From Vibrio sinaloensis DSM 21326 (lineage in GTDB: Bacteria; Pseudomonadota; Gammaproteobacteria; Enterobacterales; Vibrionaceae), in contig NZ_AEVT01000008.1 in assembly GCF_000189275.1 (NCBI RefSeq), forward strand, positions 62,001-126,000: 64,000 nt of DNA, written 5' to 3'. Below the pieces are notes generated by a model. The model was given only the letters and a program-made list of their open reading frames with translations, was not told where the DNA came from and made no database searches. The position numbers and the translations under genes were made by a program. The first letter of the stretch is position 1, and each line of letters opens with the position of its first letter. This document shows, piece by piece, positions 10,500-19,201 of the stretch.

Positions 10500-11246
10500 A
10501 TGAGCGTATTACGCCGAATGACTTTACTTACATTGCCGATGTTACTGGCGACGCAAGCTGTTTCAGCGGCAGAAGTGAAGTTTGATAAAGCACAGCTAGA
10601 AGAGCGCTTTGAAAAGCTGGGGCTGCAAGTAAACAATGTTGTGCCTGCTGATATTGAAGGTTTAGTCGAAGTTCAAACCAGTGGGGGCATTTTGTTCGCT
10701 TCACCAAATGGTGATTATTTCTTGGCGGGTACTTTGTACAAACTCGACGGTAATGGCCAGTACGAAGATGTTTTGGCTAAGCGCCAAGCACCGATCAACG
10801 CAGCCAAGATTGAGTCATTTAAAGACAGTATGATCGAGTTTAAGGCCGCAAATGAAAAGTATGTGGTGACGGTGTTTACTGATATCACGTGTGGTTACTG
10901 TGTGCGTCTTCATAGTCAAATGAAAGGCTATAATGATCTTGGTATCACGGTTCGTTACATGGCTTACCCTCGTCAAGGCGCTACCGGCTCAGTTGCGGAT
11001 CAAATGGCGGCAATCTGGGGATCGAAAGATCCACAATCTGCGATGCACGATGGCAAAGTGAAGCGCGAGTTCCCAGAGAAGAGCAAAGACTTCGCCAAGT
11101 ACCAACAGATCATCAAGGAGCATTTTGCTTTAGGTCGTGAACTAGGGATCAGTGGTACTCCAGCGATATTCCTACCAAGCGGCGAGATGGTTGGCGGTTA
11201 CCTGCCTCCTGAGCAATTGCTGCAACGTTTACAGCAGGCTCAATAG
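10500..11246 (+). CDS. dsbC: Periplasmic disulfide isomerase DsbC
   Basis: 248 residues. A signal peptide (about 1-23, cleavage near VSA-AEV) is followed by an N-terminal dimerisation domain (24-85) and a thioredoxin-like domain with active site C131-G-Y-C134 and the cis-proline loop GISGTPAIF. It reshuffles wrong disulfides in the periplasm and is kept reduced by DsbD. Odd: the second, structural disulfide of E. coli DsbC is missing; the position of its first cysteine reads IWG here, and no other cysteines remain in the mature protein. It lies between xerD and recJ as in E. coli. Confidence 0.96.
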   Translation: MSVLRRMTLLTLPMLLATQAVSAAEVKFDKAQLEERFEKLGLQVNNVVPADIEGLVEVQTSGGILFASPNGDYFLAGTLYKLDGNGQYEDVLAKRQAPINAAKIESFKDSMIEFKAANEKYVVTVFTDITCGYCVRLHSQMKGYNDLGITVRYMAYPRQGATGSVADQMAAIWGSKDPQSAMHDGKVKREFPEKSKDFAKYQQIIKEHFALGRELGISGTPAIFLPSGEMVGGYLPPEQLLQRLQQAQ

Positions 11247-11280
11247 TTTTAGCATCCATTCAGAGCCGATATCACTCTTG

Positions 11281-11320
11281 TTGGGAGCGTACGATTTTAT
11301 CGTAACGCTCCCAATTTACA
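11281..11320 (+). terminator. Strong hairpin terminator after dsbC
   Basis: TTGGGAGCGT then ACGAT pairs with ATCGT, A, ACGCTCCCAA: 15 paired bases with a 3-base loop and one bulge, followed by TTTACATTTATT. It probably limits read-through into recJ. Confidence 0.75.
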
Positions 11321-11372
11321 TTTATTCGGGTTAAGCTCAGCCAGCCTATATAACAAGTCTCAGTACAGTTTT

Positions 11373-13109
11373 ATGATAGAAATCCAGCGTCGCCCCGACA
11401 TCGACATCTCGGCACTTCCAGATAGCATTGCACCATTGCTAAAGCGTATCTACGCCAGCCGTGGTATTACTTCTCCTGAGCAACTTGAAACGGCTGCTCG
11501 CGCATTGCATTCATACCAGAAACTTCACGGTATTGATGCGGCGGTTGAATTGTTGTTTGAAGCCGTCAGTCAGCAAAAGCGTATTATCGTTGTTGGTGAC
11601 TTCGATGCCGATGGCGCTACTAGCTCAGCCTTATCCGTGTTGGCGTTGAGAATGTTGGGTAGTAACAATGTGGATTATCTGGTCCCGAATCGATTTGAAG
11701 ATGGATACGGCCTTAGCCCTGAGGTTGTGGATCAAGCGATCGATATCGGTGCTCAAGTGATCATGACCGTGGATAATGGTGTCTCTTCGATTGAGGGTGT
11801 GCGCTATGCAAAAGAGCAAGGCTTGAAGGTATTAGTGACTGACCATCACCTGCCAGGTCATGAATTGCCAAATGTCGATGCGATGGTGAACCCAAACTTG
11901 CAAGAGTGTGCGTTTCCATCCAAGGCGTTAGCAGGAGTAGGTGTTGCGTTCTACTTGATGATGGCACTGTGCGTTCACATGCGTAAAACGGGCTGGTTCT
12001 CTCAGCAAGGAATGGCTGAACCAAAGCTGATGGAGCTGATTGATTTAGTGGCGCTGGGTACGGTGGCCGATGTCGTGCCTCTGGATGAAAACAATCGAAT
12101 CTTAGTTCATCAAGGTTTACAACGAATTCGTGCGGGTAAAGCGCGCCCGGGCATTCAAGCTTTGATTGAAGTGGCTAAGCGTGATGCAAGACGACTCGTC
12201 GCATCCGACTTTGGCTTTGCTCTTGGTCCAAGAATTAATGCAGCTGGTCGCTTGGATGATATGTCGTTTGGTGTTGAGTTGTTGATGGCAAACAACATTC
12301 ATGCGGCGCGCAGAATGGCCAGTGAGTTAGATGGCTTAAACCAAACACGCAAAGAGATCGAAGAGGGGATGAAGCAAGAAGCGATGGCTTTTTGTGAGCG
12401 TCTCCAATTTGGTGAACAAGATATGCCTCATGGGTTAGTGCTATTCCAGCGTGATTGGCATCAAGGCGTCATTGGTATTTTAGCTTCACGCATCAAGGAA
12501 AAATTTCACCGTCCCGTGATTGCTTTTGCTGACGGTGGTGAAGGTTCAATCAAAGGTTCATGCCGCTCGATTCCGGGCTTACATATGCGTGATACCTTAG
12601 ATCGCATTGATACACAAAACCCAGGTTTGATCATCAAATTCGGTGGACACGCGATGGCAGCGGGTCTAACCATTTTGGAGAAAGATTTTGAACGTTTCTC
12701 TAAGTTGTTTGATGAGGCAGTAAAACAGGACTTGGATGAAGCGGCACTAAAAGGTGTCATTTTGTCCGATGGTGAACTGAAGCCAGAAGAGTTCTCTATG
12801 CATGTTGCTGAAATGCTTCGTGCTGGTGGACCATGGGGACAAGCTTTCCCTGAGCCACTGTTTGATGGAGAGTTTAAAGTTTTACACCAAAAGTTGGTGG
12901 GTGAAAAACACTTGAAACTCATGTTGGAACCCCTGCATAAAGGCCACCCGACCAATATCATGATTGATGGTATCGCCTTTAATGTTGACCTTCGCCGTTG
13001 GCCTGATGCGTCAGTGAAAACCGTGCGTTTGGCTTATAAACTTGATATCAACGAATTTCGTGGCAATCAGTCGCTGCAGTTGATGATTGATCACATCGAA
13101 GCAAAATAG
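11373..13109 (+). CDS. recJ: Single-stranded-DNA-specific exonuclease RecJ
   Basis: 578 residues. A 5'-3' single-strand exonuclease of the DHH family acting in RecF-pathway recombination and mismatch repair. Manganese-binding motifs are GDFDADG (75-81), DNG (134-136) and TDHH (156-159). A DHHA1 segment with LGPRINAAGRLDD and FGGHAMAAG and a C-terminal OB fold follow. The length matches E. coli RecJ. It starts 126 bp after dsbC, past a strong hairpin, so it probably has its own promoter. It ends just before the palindromic repeat at 13118. Confidence 0.98.
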   Translation: MIEIQRRPDIDISALPDSIAPLLKRIYASRGITSPEQLETAARALHSYQKLHGIDAAVELLFEAVSQQKRIIVVGDFDADGATSSALSVLALRMLGSNNVDYLVPNRFEDGYGLSPEVVDQAIDIGAQVIMTVDNGVSSIEGVRYAKEQGLKVLVTDHHLPGHELPNVDAMVNPNLQECAFPSKALAGVGVAFYLMMALCVHMRKTGWFSQQGMAEPKLMELIDLVALGTVADVVPLDENNRILVHQGLQRIRAGKARPGIQALIEVAKRDARRLVASDFGFALGPRINAAGRLDDMSFGVELLMANNIHAARRMASELDGLNQTRKEIEEGMKQEAMAFCERLQFGEQDMPHGLVLFQRDWHQGVIGILASRIKEKFHRPVIAFADGGEGSIKGSCRSIPGLHMRDTLDRIDTQNPGLIIKFGGHAMAAGLTILEKDFERFSKLFDEAVKQDLDEAALKGVILSDGELKPEEFSMHVAEMLRAGGPWGQAFPEPLFDGEFKVLHQKLVGEKHLKLMLEPLHKGHPTNIMIDGIAFNVDLRRWPDASVKTVRLAYKLDINEFRGNQSLQLMIDHIEAK

Positions 13110-13117
13110 AGCGTCAG

Positions 13118-13232
13118 GTAACTGGATAGTGCAGCCGCCGGGGAGGGCAACTAACGTCGTCCCAGCGGAAAGCGAAGATTGATCCCCTAGGCGTGACAAT
13201 CAATGTTAGTTATCCAGTTATCCAGTTATCCA
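13118..13232. repeat. MITE-like palindromic element with 8-bp tandem repeats at its right edge
   Basis: The arm GTAACTGGATA (13118-13128) is inverted as TATCCAGTTAT (13211-13221), 10 of 11 matching. Inside, ACTAAC (13150-13155) pairs with GTTAGT (13205-13210), and CGCC-GGGGA near 13136 could alternatively pair with TCCCCTAGGCG (13182-13192). The right end holds TATCCAGT twice plus TATCCA (13211-13232). No gene fits; the 62-codon minus-strand frame here overlaps the recJ end and resembles nothing. It looks like a non-autonomous miniature element. Confidence 0.6.
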
Positions 13233-13342
13233 AACCTCGCACTTCTCTTCTTTTTCCGACATCTTCTGTTCATATTCCTTTAAAACTTACCCGTTAAACT
13301 GTGATTGCTAGCACGGTTTCTCCCCATCTGTTTATATTTTGT

Positions 13343-13359
13343 AATTGGTCAGACCAATT
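13343..13359. promoter_or_regulatory. PdhR operator, distal
   Basis: AATTGGT-CAG-ACCAATT is a perfect 7-bp palindrome with a 3-base centre and matches the PdhR box (ATTGGTnnnACCAAT). It lies 166 bp before the pdhR ATG. Confidence 0.88.
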
Positions 13360-13479
13360 TGATTGCTGTTTTAATCGGCTATTGTTATCAAAGTGTTGAT
13401 GTTTGGCTCGTTCTATGATTTGGGTCAATTTTTGTCTGGAACTTGCGTTTTAATTATGTTAATTTTCTCGCCAACTTAA

Positions 13480-13496
13480 AATTGGTAATACCAATT
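13480..13496. promoter_or_regulatory. PdhR operator, proximal
   Basis: AATTGGT-AAT-ACCAATT is a second perfect PdhR box, 28 bp before the pdhR ATG, where it could block transcript initiation or early elongation. Spacing between box centres is 137 bp, which would allow looping. Confidence 0.88.
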
Positions 13497-13524
13497 GACT
13501 GCAAAGAGTAGAAGAAAAACAACT

Positions 13525-14292
13525 ATGGCTTATCAAAGGATTCGTCAGCCAAAACTTTCTGATGTGATTGAACAAGAGTTAGAAAGGCTGATTGTGGAAG
13601 GAACATTGTCTCCGGGGCAGCAGTTGCCACCAGAGCGCGAACTGGCAAAACAGTTTGATGTGTCCCGTCCTTCTATCCGCGAAGCGATACAGCGCTTAGA
13701 AGCGAAGCGTCTTCTTACTCGTCGTCAGGGTGGTGGCACTTTTGTTAGCGAGAACATCTGGACCAGCTTTTCAGATCCTCTGCTAAATTTATTGTCTAGC
13801 CACTCCGAAACTCAGCTGGATTTACTGGAAACGCGCCATGCGATGGAAGGTATAGCCGCTTACTTTGCAGCAGTTCGTGGTACCGAGGAAGACTTCGCTC
13901 GTATTCAGGCTTGCCTGAAAAACATCAGTGAAGAGCAAACGAAGAAGAATGTCGAAGCTGAATCCGCTGCGGTTATGCAGTTTTTGATCGCTTTAACTGA
14001 AGCCGCGCATAACGTGGTACTTCTACACATTGTTCGTAGCCTTGCTCCTTTGCTAGAGCAGAACGTCTTACAGAATTTAAAGCTCTTACATCGCCGCGAT
14101 GAAGTGGTCGAAAAAGTAAGTAAACACCGAGCTAATATCGTGGATGCGATTGTTTCTGGTCAGCCTGAAAAGGCGCGAGAAATGTCTCACTCACACTTAG
14201 CTTACATTGAAGAAACATTGTTGGATTTGACTCGTGAAGAGTCGCGCAGAGAGCGCTCTTTGCGTCGAATTCAGCAAGGTAACGATTCTTAA
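13525..14292 (+). CDS. pdhR: Pyruvate dehydrogenase operon repressor PdhR (GntR family)
   Basis: 255 residues from the ATG at 13525 ([13 protein letters not shown]). The open frame begins with a TTG inside the operator, which is rejected as a start. The N-terminal winged helix-turn-helix (about 8-75) has [20 protein letters not shown]; the C-terminal FCD effector domain (about 90-235) binds pyruvate in E. coli, releasing the operator. Two boxes upstream indicate autoregulation and control of aceEF, which follows after 56 bp in the same direction. Confidence 0.97.
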   Translation: MAYQRIRQPKLSDVIEQELERLIVEGTLSPGQQLPPERELAKQFDVSRPSIREAIQRLEAKRLLTRRQGGGTFVSENIWTSFSDPLLNLLSSHSETQLDLLETRHAMEGIAAYFAAVRGTEEDFARIQACLKNISEEQTKKNVEAESAAVMQFLIALTEAAHNVVLLHIVRSLAPLLEQNVLQNLKLLHRRDEVVEKVSKHRANIVDAIVSGQPEKAREMSHSHLAYIEETLLDLTREESRRERSLRRIQQGNDS

Positions 14293-14348
14293 AACAAGAA
14301 ACGGTTACTTTAAATAAGTAGATCCAACCAATAGAAGGATAGATCGCC

Positions 14349-17012
14349 ATGTCTGATATGAAGCATGACGTAGATGCACTGGAAACTCAAGAATGGCTAC
14401 AAGCACTTGAGTCAGTTGTACGTGAAGAAGGTGTAGAACGTGCTCAGTTCCTACTAGAGCAAGTTCTAGACAAAGCACGTCTAGACGGTGTTGATATGCC
14501 AACAGGTATCACAACGAACTACATCAACACGATTCCTGCAGATCAAGAACCAGCTTACCCAGGTGACACAACTCTTGAGCGCCGTATTCGTTCCATCATC
14601 CGTTGGAACGCAATCATGATCGTTCTACGTGCATCTAAGAAAGACTTAGAACTAGGCGGCCACATGGCGTCTTTCCAGTCTTCTGCTGCATTCTACGAAG
14701 TATGTTTCAACCACTTCTTCCGCGCTCCAAACGAGACGGACGGTGGCGATCTAGTATACTACCAAGGTCATATCTCACCAGGTATCTACTCTCGTGCATT
14801 CGTTGAAGGTCGTCTAACTGAAGAGCAGCTAGATAACTTCCGTCAAGAAGTAGACGGTAAAGGTATTCCATCATACCCGCACCCTAAACTAATGCCTGAG
14901 TTCTGGCAGTTCCCAACAGTTTCTATGGGTCTAGGTCCTATTTCTGCGATCTACCAAGCGCGTTTCCTTAAGTACCTAGACGGTCGTGGTATGAAAGATA
15001 CGTCGGCGCAGCGTGTATACGCGTTCCTAGGTGACGGTGAGATGGACGAGCCGGAATCACGTGGTTCACTATCTTTCGCGGCGCGTGAGAAGCTAGACAA
15101 CCTATGTTTCCTTGTTAACTGTAACCTACAGCGTCTAGATGGTCCTGTAATGGGTAACGGTAGCATCATCCAAGAGCTAGAAGGCCTATTCAAAGGTGCT
15201 GGCTGGAATGTGGTTAAAGTTATCTGGGGTAGCAACTGGGATGCACTACTTGCTAAAGATACGTCTGGCAAGCTTCTACAGCTAATGAACGAAACTGTAG
15301 ATGGTGACTACCAAACATTTAAATCTAAAGACGGTGCTTACGTACGTGAACACTTCTTTGGTAAGTACCCAGAGACAGCTGCACTAGTAGCAGACATGAC
15401 TGATGACGAAATCTTCGCACTTAAGCGTGGTGGTCACGAGTCTTCTAAGCTGTACGCAGCATACAAGAACGCAGCAGAGACTAAAGGTCGTCCAACAGTA
15501 ATCCTAGCTAAGACTGTTAAAGGTTACGGCATGGGTGAAGCGGCTGAAGGTAAGAACATCGCGCACCAAGTTAAGAAGATGGACATGACTCACGTACTAC
15601 ACCTACGTGATCGTCTAGGTCTTCAAGACATCCTAACTGACGAAGCAGTGAAAGAACTTCCATACCTGAAGCTTGAAGAAGGCTCAGCGGAATACGAATA
15701 CCTACACGCTCGTCGTAAAGCGCTGAAAGGTTACACGCCACAGCGTTTACCTAAGTTCACTCAAGAATTCAAAGTACCTGAGCTAGAAGAGTTCGCGCCG
15801 CTACTAAGTGAGCAAAAGCGTGATATTTCTACCACTATGGCTTACGTACGTACGCTTAATATCCTGCTTAAGAACAAGAACATTGGTAAGAACATCGTTC
15901 CTATCATCTGTGACGAAGCACGTACGTTCGGTATGGAAGGTCTATTCCGTCAGATTGGTATCTACAACCCGCACGGTCAGGAATACACTCCAGAAGATAA
16001 AGGCATCGTTTCTTACTACAAAGAAGCGACATCTGGTCAGGTTCTACAAGAAGGTATCAACGAGCTAGGCTCTATGGCATCTTGGGTTGCTGCTGCTACT
16101 TCTTACAGCACAAACGATCTGCCAATGATCCCGTTCTACATCTACTACTCTATGTTCGGTTTCCAACGTGTTGGCGACATGGCGTGGATGGCTGGTGACC
16201 AACAAGCTCGTGGTTTCCTACTAGGTGCTACTGCTGGTCGTACAACGCTAAATGGTGAAGGCCTACAGCACGAAGATGGTCACTCGCACATCATGGCGAA
16301 CACAGTACCTAACTGTATCTCTTACGATCCAACATTCGCTTACGAAGTTGCAGTTATCATGCAAGACGGTATCCGTCGCATGTACGGTGAGAACCAAGAG
16401 AACGTGTTCTACTACCTAACTGTGATGAACGAAAACTACGCAATGCCAGCAATGCCAGAAGGCGCTGAAGAAGGCATCCGTAAGGGTATCTACAAGCTTG
16501 AGTCTTACGCAGGTGACAAGTCTAAAGTTCAGCTAATGGGCTCTGGTACTATCATGAATGAAGTACGTAAAGCAGCAACTATCCTAAGCGAAGAGTACGG
16601 CATCGCATCAGACGTGTTCTCTGTAACATCGTTCAACGAGCTAACTCGTGATGGTCAAGACGCAGAGCGTTACAACATGCTTCACCCAGAAGCAGAAGCG
16701 AAAGTACCTTACATTGCACAAGTAATGGGTACTGAGCCAGCTATCGCAGCGACTGACTACATGAAGAACTACTCTGAGCAAGTTCGTGCGTTCATGCCTT
16801 CTGAGTCTTACAAAGTACTGGGTACAGATGGTTACGGCCGTTCTGATAGCCGTGAGAACCTACGTCGTCACTTCGAAGTTAACGCAGGCTACGTGGTAGT
16901 TGCAGCGCTAACTGAACTAGCTAAGCGTGGTGATGTTGAGAAGTCAGTAGTCACAGAAGCGATTGCTAAGTTCGACATCGACACTGAAAAAACTAACCCG
17001 CTATACGCTTAA
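14349..17012 (+). CDS. aceE: Pyruvate dehydrogenase E1 component, homodimeric
   Basis: 887 residues, exactly the enterobacterial length. It decarboxylates pyruvate with thiamine diphosphate and transfers the acetyl group to the lipoyl arms of AceF. The thiamine-binding motif GDGEMDEPE begins near residue 228 and runs to the NCN end about 30 residues later. Further conserved segments are GGHMASFQSSA near the N-terminus and HEDGHSHIMANT in the transketolase-like region. Codon use is extremely biased (leucine almost always CTA), marking very high expression. aceF starts 19 bp downstream. Confidence 0.99.
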   Translation: MSDMKHDVDALETQEWLQALESVVREEGVERAQFLLEQVLDKARLDGVDMPTGITTNYINTIPADQEPAYPGDTTLERRIRSIIRWNAIMIVLRASKKDLELGGHMASFQSSAAFYEVCFNHFFRAPNETDGGDLVYYQGHISPGIYSRAFVEGRLTEEQLDNFRQEVDGKGIPSYPHPKLMPEFWQFPTVSMGLGPISAIYQARFLKYLDGRGMKDTSAQRVYAFLGDGEMDEPESRGSLSFAAREKLDNLCFLVNCNLQRLDGPVMGNGSIIQELEGLFKGAGWNVVKVIWGSNWDALLAKDTSGKLLQLMNETVDGDYQTFKSKDGAYVREHFFGKYPETAALVADMTDDEIFALKRGGHESSKLYAAYKNAAETKGRPTVILAKTVKGYGMGEAAEGKNIAHQVKKMDMTHVLHLRDRLGLQDILTDEAVKELPYLKLEEGSAEYEYLHARRKALKGYTPQRLPKFTQEFKVPELEEFAPLLSEQKRDISTTMAYVRTLNILLKNKNIGKNIVPIICDEARTFGMEGLFRQIGIYNPHGQEYTPEDKGIVSYYKEATSGQVLQEGINELGSMASWVAAATSYSTNDLPMIPFYIYYSMFGFQRVGDMAWMAGDQQARGFLLGATAGRTTLNGEGLQHEDGHSHIMANTVPNCISYDPTFAYEVAVIMQDGIRRMYGENQENVFYYLTVMNENYAMPAMPEGAEEGIRKGIYKLESYAGDKSKVQLMGSGTIMNEVRKAATILSEEYGIASDVFSVTSFNELTRDGQDAERYNMLHPEAEAKVPYIAQVMGTEPAIAATDYMKNYSEQVRAFMPSESYKVLGTDGYGRSDSRENLRRHFEVNAGYVVVAALTELAKRGDVEKSVVTEAIAKFDIDTEKTNPLYA

Positions 17013-17031
17013 TTGAGAAGGTAAATAAGAA

Positions 17032-17872
17032 ATGGCAATCGAAATTAATGTACCAGACATCGGTGCGGATGAGGTTGAAGTTACTGAAATTCTTGTAAGC
17101 GTTGGCGACAAGGTTGAAGAAGAGCAGTCTCTTATCACAGTTGAAGGCGATAAAGCTTCTATGGAAGTTCCTGCTTCTCAAGCGGGTATCGTTAAAGAAA
17201 TCAAAGTTACGGAAGGTGACTCTGTTTCTACTGGTTCTCTAATCATGATTTTCGAAGCCGAGGGTGCAGCTGACGCTGCACCTGCTCCTGCGGCAGAAGC
17301 GGCTCCAGCAGCGGCTCCAGCTCCAGCAGCAGCGGCAGAGCTTAAAGAAGTTCACGTACCAGATATCGGTGGCGATGAAGTTGAAGTGACTGAAATCATG
17401 GTTGCAGTTGGCGACAGCATTGAAGAAGAGCAATCTCTTCTAACGGTTGAAGGCGACAAAGCTTCTATGGAAGTACCTGCACCATTTGCTGGTACGCTAA
17501 AAGAGATCAAAGTAGCAGCAGGCGATAAAGTTACGACTGGTTCGTTAATCATGACTTTCTCTGTAGAATCAGGCGAAGTAGCAGGCTCTGGCGCTCCAGC
17601 GGCACCTGCAGCAGAAGCTCCAGTGGCAGCGGCTCCATCAGCATCAGCAGCGAAAGAAGTGAACGTTCCTGATATCGGCGGTGACGAAGTTGAAGTAACT
17701 GAGATCATGGTTGCAGTTGGCGATACAGTGGAAGAAGAGCAATCTCTAATCACTGTTGAAGGCGACAAAGCGTCAATGGAAGTACCAGCACCATTTGCGG
17801 GCACGGTTAAAGAAATCAAGATTGCAGCAGGCGACAAAGTGTCGACTGGCTCGCTAATCATGGTCTTCGAAG
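17032..17872 (+). repeat. Triplicated lipoyl-domain coding repeat within aceF
   Basis: Three copies of about 240 bp, starting near 17041, 17356 and 17665, share long identical stretches around GATATCGG, GAAGTTGAAGT and GGCGA(T/C)AAAGC. They are homologous domains, and the DNA similarity could support unequal recombination. Confidence 0.85.
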
Positions 17873-18933
17873 TGGCGGGTGCAGCACCTGCTCCTGCAGC
17901 GGCTCCAGCTCAAGCGGCGGCACCGGCAGCAGCTCCTAAAGCAGAAGCACCAGCGGCAGCTGCTCCAGCAACGACTGGCGATTTCCAAGAGAACAACGAG
18001 TACGCACACGCATCTCCAGTTGTTCGTCGTCTAGCGCGTGAGTTTGGCGTTAACCTTTCTAAGGTTAAAGGTACTGGTCGTAAGAGCCGTATCCTAAAAG
18101 AAGACGTACAGTCTTACGTTAAAGATGCGCTTAAGCGTCTTGAGTCTGGCGCAGGTGCAGCGGCATCTGGCAAAGGCGACGGCGCAGCTCTTGGTCTACT
18201 ACCTTGGCCAAAAGTGGACTTCAGCAAGTTCGGCGAAACTGAAGTTCAGAAGCTTTCTAAGATCAAGAAGATCTCAGGCGCTAACCTGCACCGTAACTGG
18301 GTAATGATCCCTCACGTTACACAGTGGGATAATGCTGACATCACTGAGCTAGAAGCATTCCGTAAAGAGCAGAACGCTATCGAAGCGAAGAAAGACACTG
18401 GCATGAAGATCACTCCACTTGTGTTCATCATGAAAGCAGCAGCGAAAGCGCTAGAAGCCTTCCCAGCGTTCAACTCTTCTCTATCTGAAGATGGCGAAAG
18501 CATCATTTTGAAGAAATACGTGAACATCGGTATCGCAGTAGATACGCCTAACGGTCTAGTTGTTCCAGTATTTAAAGATGTGAACAAGAAAGGCATTTAC
18601 GAGCTATCTGAAGAGCTAATGGCGATCTCTAAGAAAGCACGTGCTGGTAAGCTAACAGCTGGCGATATGCAGGGCGGTTGTTTCACAATCTCTAGCCTTG
18701 GCGGTATCGGTGGTACTGCGTTTACACCAATCGTAAATGCTCCAGAAGTTGGTATCCTAGGTGTGTCTAAGTCTGAAATGAAGCCTGTGTGGAACGGTAA
18801 AGAGTTCGAACCACGTCTACAGCTTCCACTATCTCTATCATACGACCACCGTGTGATTGATGGTGCAGAAGGCGCTCGCTTCATCACGTTCTTGAATGCA
18901 GCACTATCAGACATCCGTCGTCTAGTTCTTTAA
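17032..18933 (+). CDS. aceF: Dihydrolipoamide acetyltransferase (E2 of pyruvate dehydrogenase), three lipoyl domains
   Basis: 633 residues. Three tandem lipoyl domains carry the lipoylated lysines K41, K143 and K246, each in [10 protein letters not shown], joined by Ala-Pro linkers. Then come a peripheral subunit-binding domain (about 326-362, [14 protein letters not shown]) and the catalytic core with [10 protein letters not shown] (H606). It transfers acetyl groups to CoA and forms the core of the complex. The domains are so alike in DNA that this is the largest internal direct repeat in the window. The long antisense frames here are artefacts of Ala/Pro-rich codons. Confidence 0.99.
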   Translation: MAIEINVPDIGADEVEVTEILVSVGDKVEEEQSLITVEGDKASMEVPASQAGIVKEIKVTEGDSVSTGSLIMIFEAEGAADAAPAPAAEAAPAAAPAPAAAAELKEVHVPDIGGDEVEVTEIMVAVGDSIEEEQSLLTVEGDKASMEVPAPFAGTLKEIKVAAGDKVTTGSLIMTFSVESGEVAGSGAPAAPAAEAPVAAAPSASAAKEVNVPDIGGDEVEVTEIMVAVGDTVEEEQSLITVEGDKASMEVPAPFAGTVKEIKIAAGDKVSTGSLIMVFEVAGAAPAPAAAPAQAAAPAAAPKAEAPAAAAPATTGDFQENNEYAHASPVVRRLAREFGVNLSKVKGTGRKSRILKEDVQSYVKDALKRLESGAGAAASGKGDGAALGLLPWPKVDFSKFGETEVQKLSKIKKISGANLHRNWVMIPHVTQWDNADITELEAFRKEQNAIEAKKDTGMKITPLVFIMKAAAKALEAFPAFNSSLSEDGESIILKKYVNIGIAVDTPNGLVVPVFKDVNKKGIYELSEELMAISKKARAGKLTAGDMQGGCFTISSLGGIGGTAFTPIVNAPEVGILGVSKSEMKPVWNGKEFEPRLQLPLSLSYDHRVIDGAEGARFITFLNAALSDIRRLVL

Positions 18934-18951
18934 TCAAAGATTAGATGATTT

Positions 18952-18975
18952 AGAGGCGGCATTAGAGCCGCCTCT
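18952..18975 (+). other. Strong hairpin between aceF and lpdA
   Basis: AGAGGCGGC pairs perfectly with GCCGCCTCT around ATTAGA, 18 bp after the aceF stop. No T-run follows, so termination may be partial or the hairpin may protect the aceEF message 3' end. lpdA begins 226 bp later and may have its own promoter. Confidence 0.7.
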
Positions 18976-19201
18976 ACTACTAATAATTATCAAACAATTT
19001 GATTGCAGACCTTAGAGTCAATAAGGTTTTCTCAAGCGAATTGTTGTCTAGCTCACAGGCTAAATTGATTTACTTTTCACACCATTAACATCTCTGTAAA
19101 CTGATGTCGGTCTGAAAATAACTGTTTAAAACAAACTGACTTGAACATATAGAATCAATACCCACTCAGCCTGTTAGGGATAATGACTACAAGAGGTCAA
19201 A

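Noticed and set aside
10112..10636. Minus-strand 174-codon frame across xerD and dsbC
   Set aside because: It is antisense to two clear genes, low-complexity in composition and without a ribosome binding site.
13011..13199. Minus-strand 62-codon frame covering the recJ end and the palindromic element
   Set aside because: It has no recognisable sequence and lies half within recJ; the palindromes explain the DNA better.
13116..13232. An integron attC/VCR site after recJ
   Set aside because: There are no attC-type core sites (RYYYAAC/GTTRRRY in the proper arrangement) and no gene cassette context; it fits a MITE-like repeat better.
13211..13232. CRISPR-like repetition
   Set aside because: Only two full 8-bp units with no spacers; it is simple slippage-type repetition.
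17352..17861. Minus-strand 169-codon frame inside aceF, rich in Ser, Ala and Thr
   Set aside because: It is a by-product of the repeated lipoyl and Ala/Pro linker codons read in antisense; it repeats itself in step with aceF.
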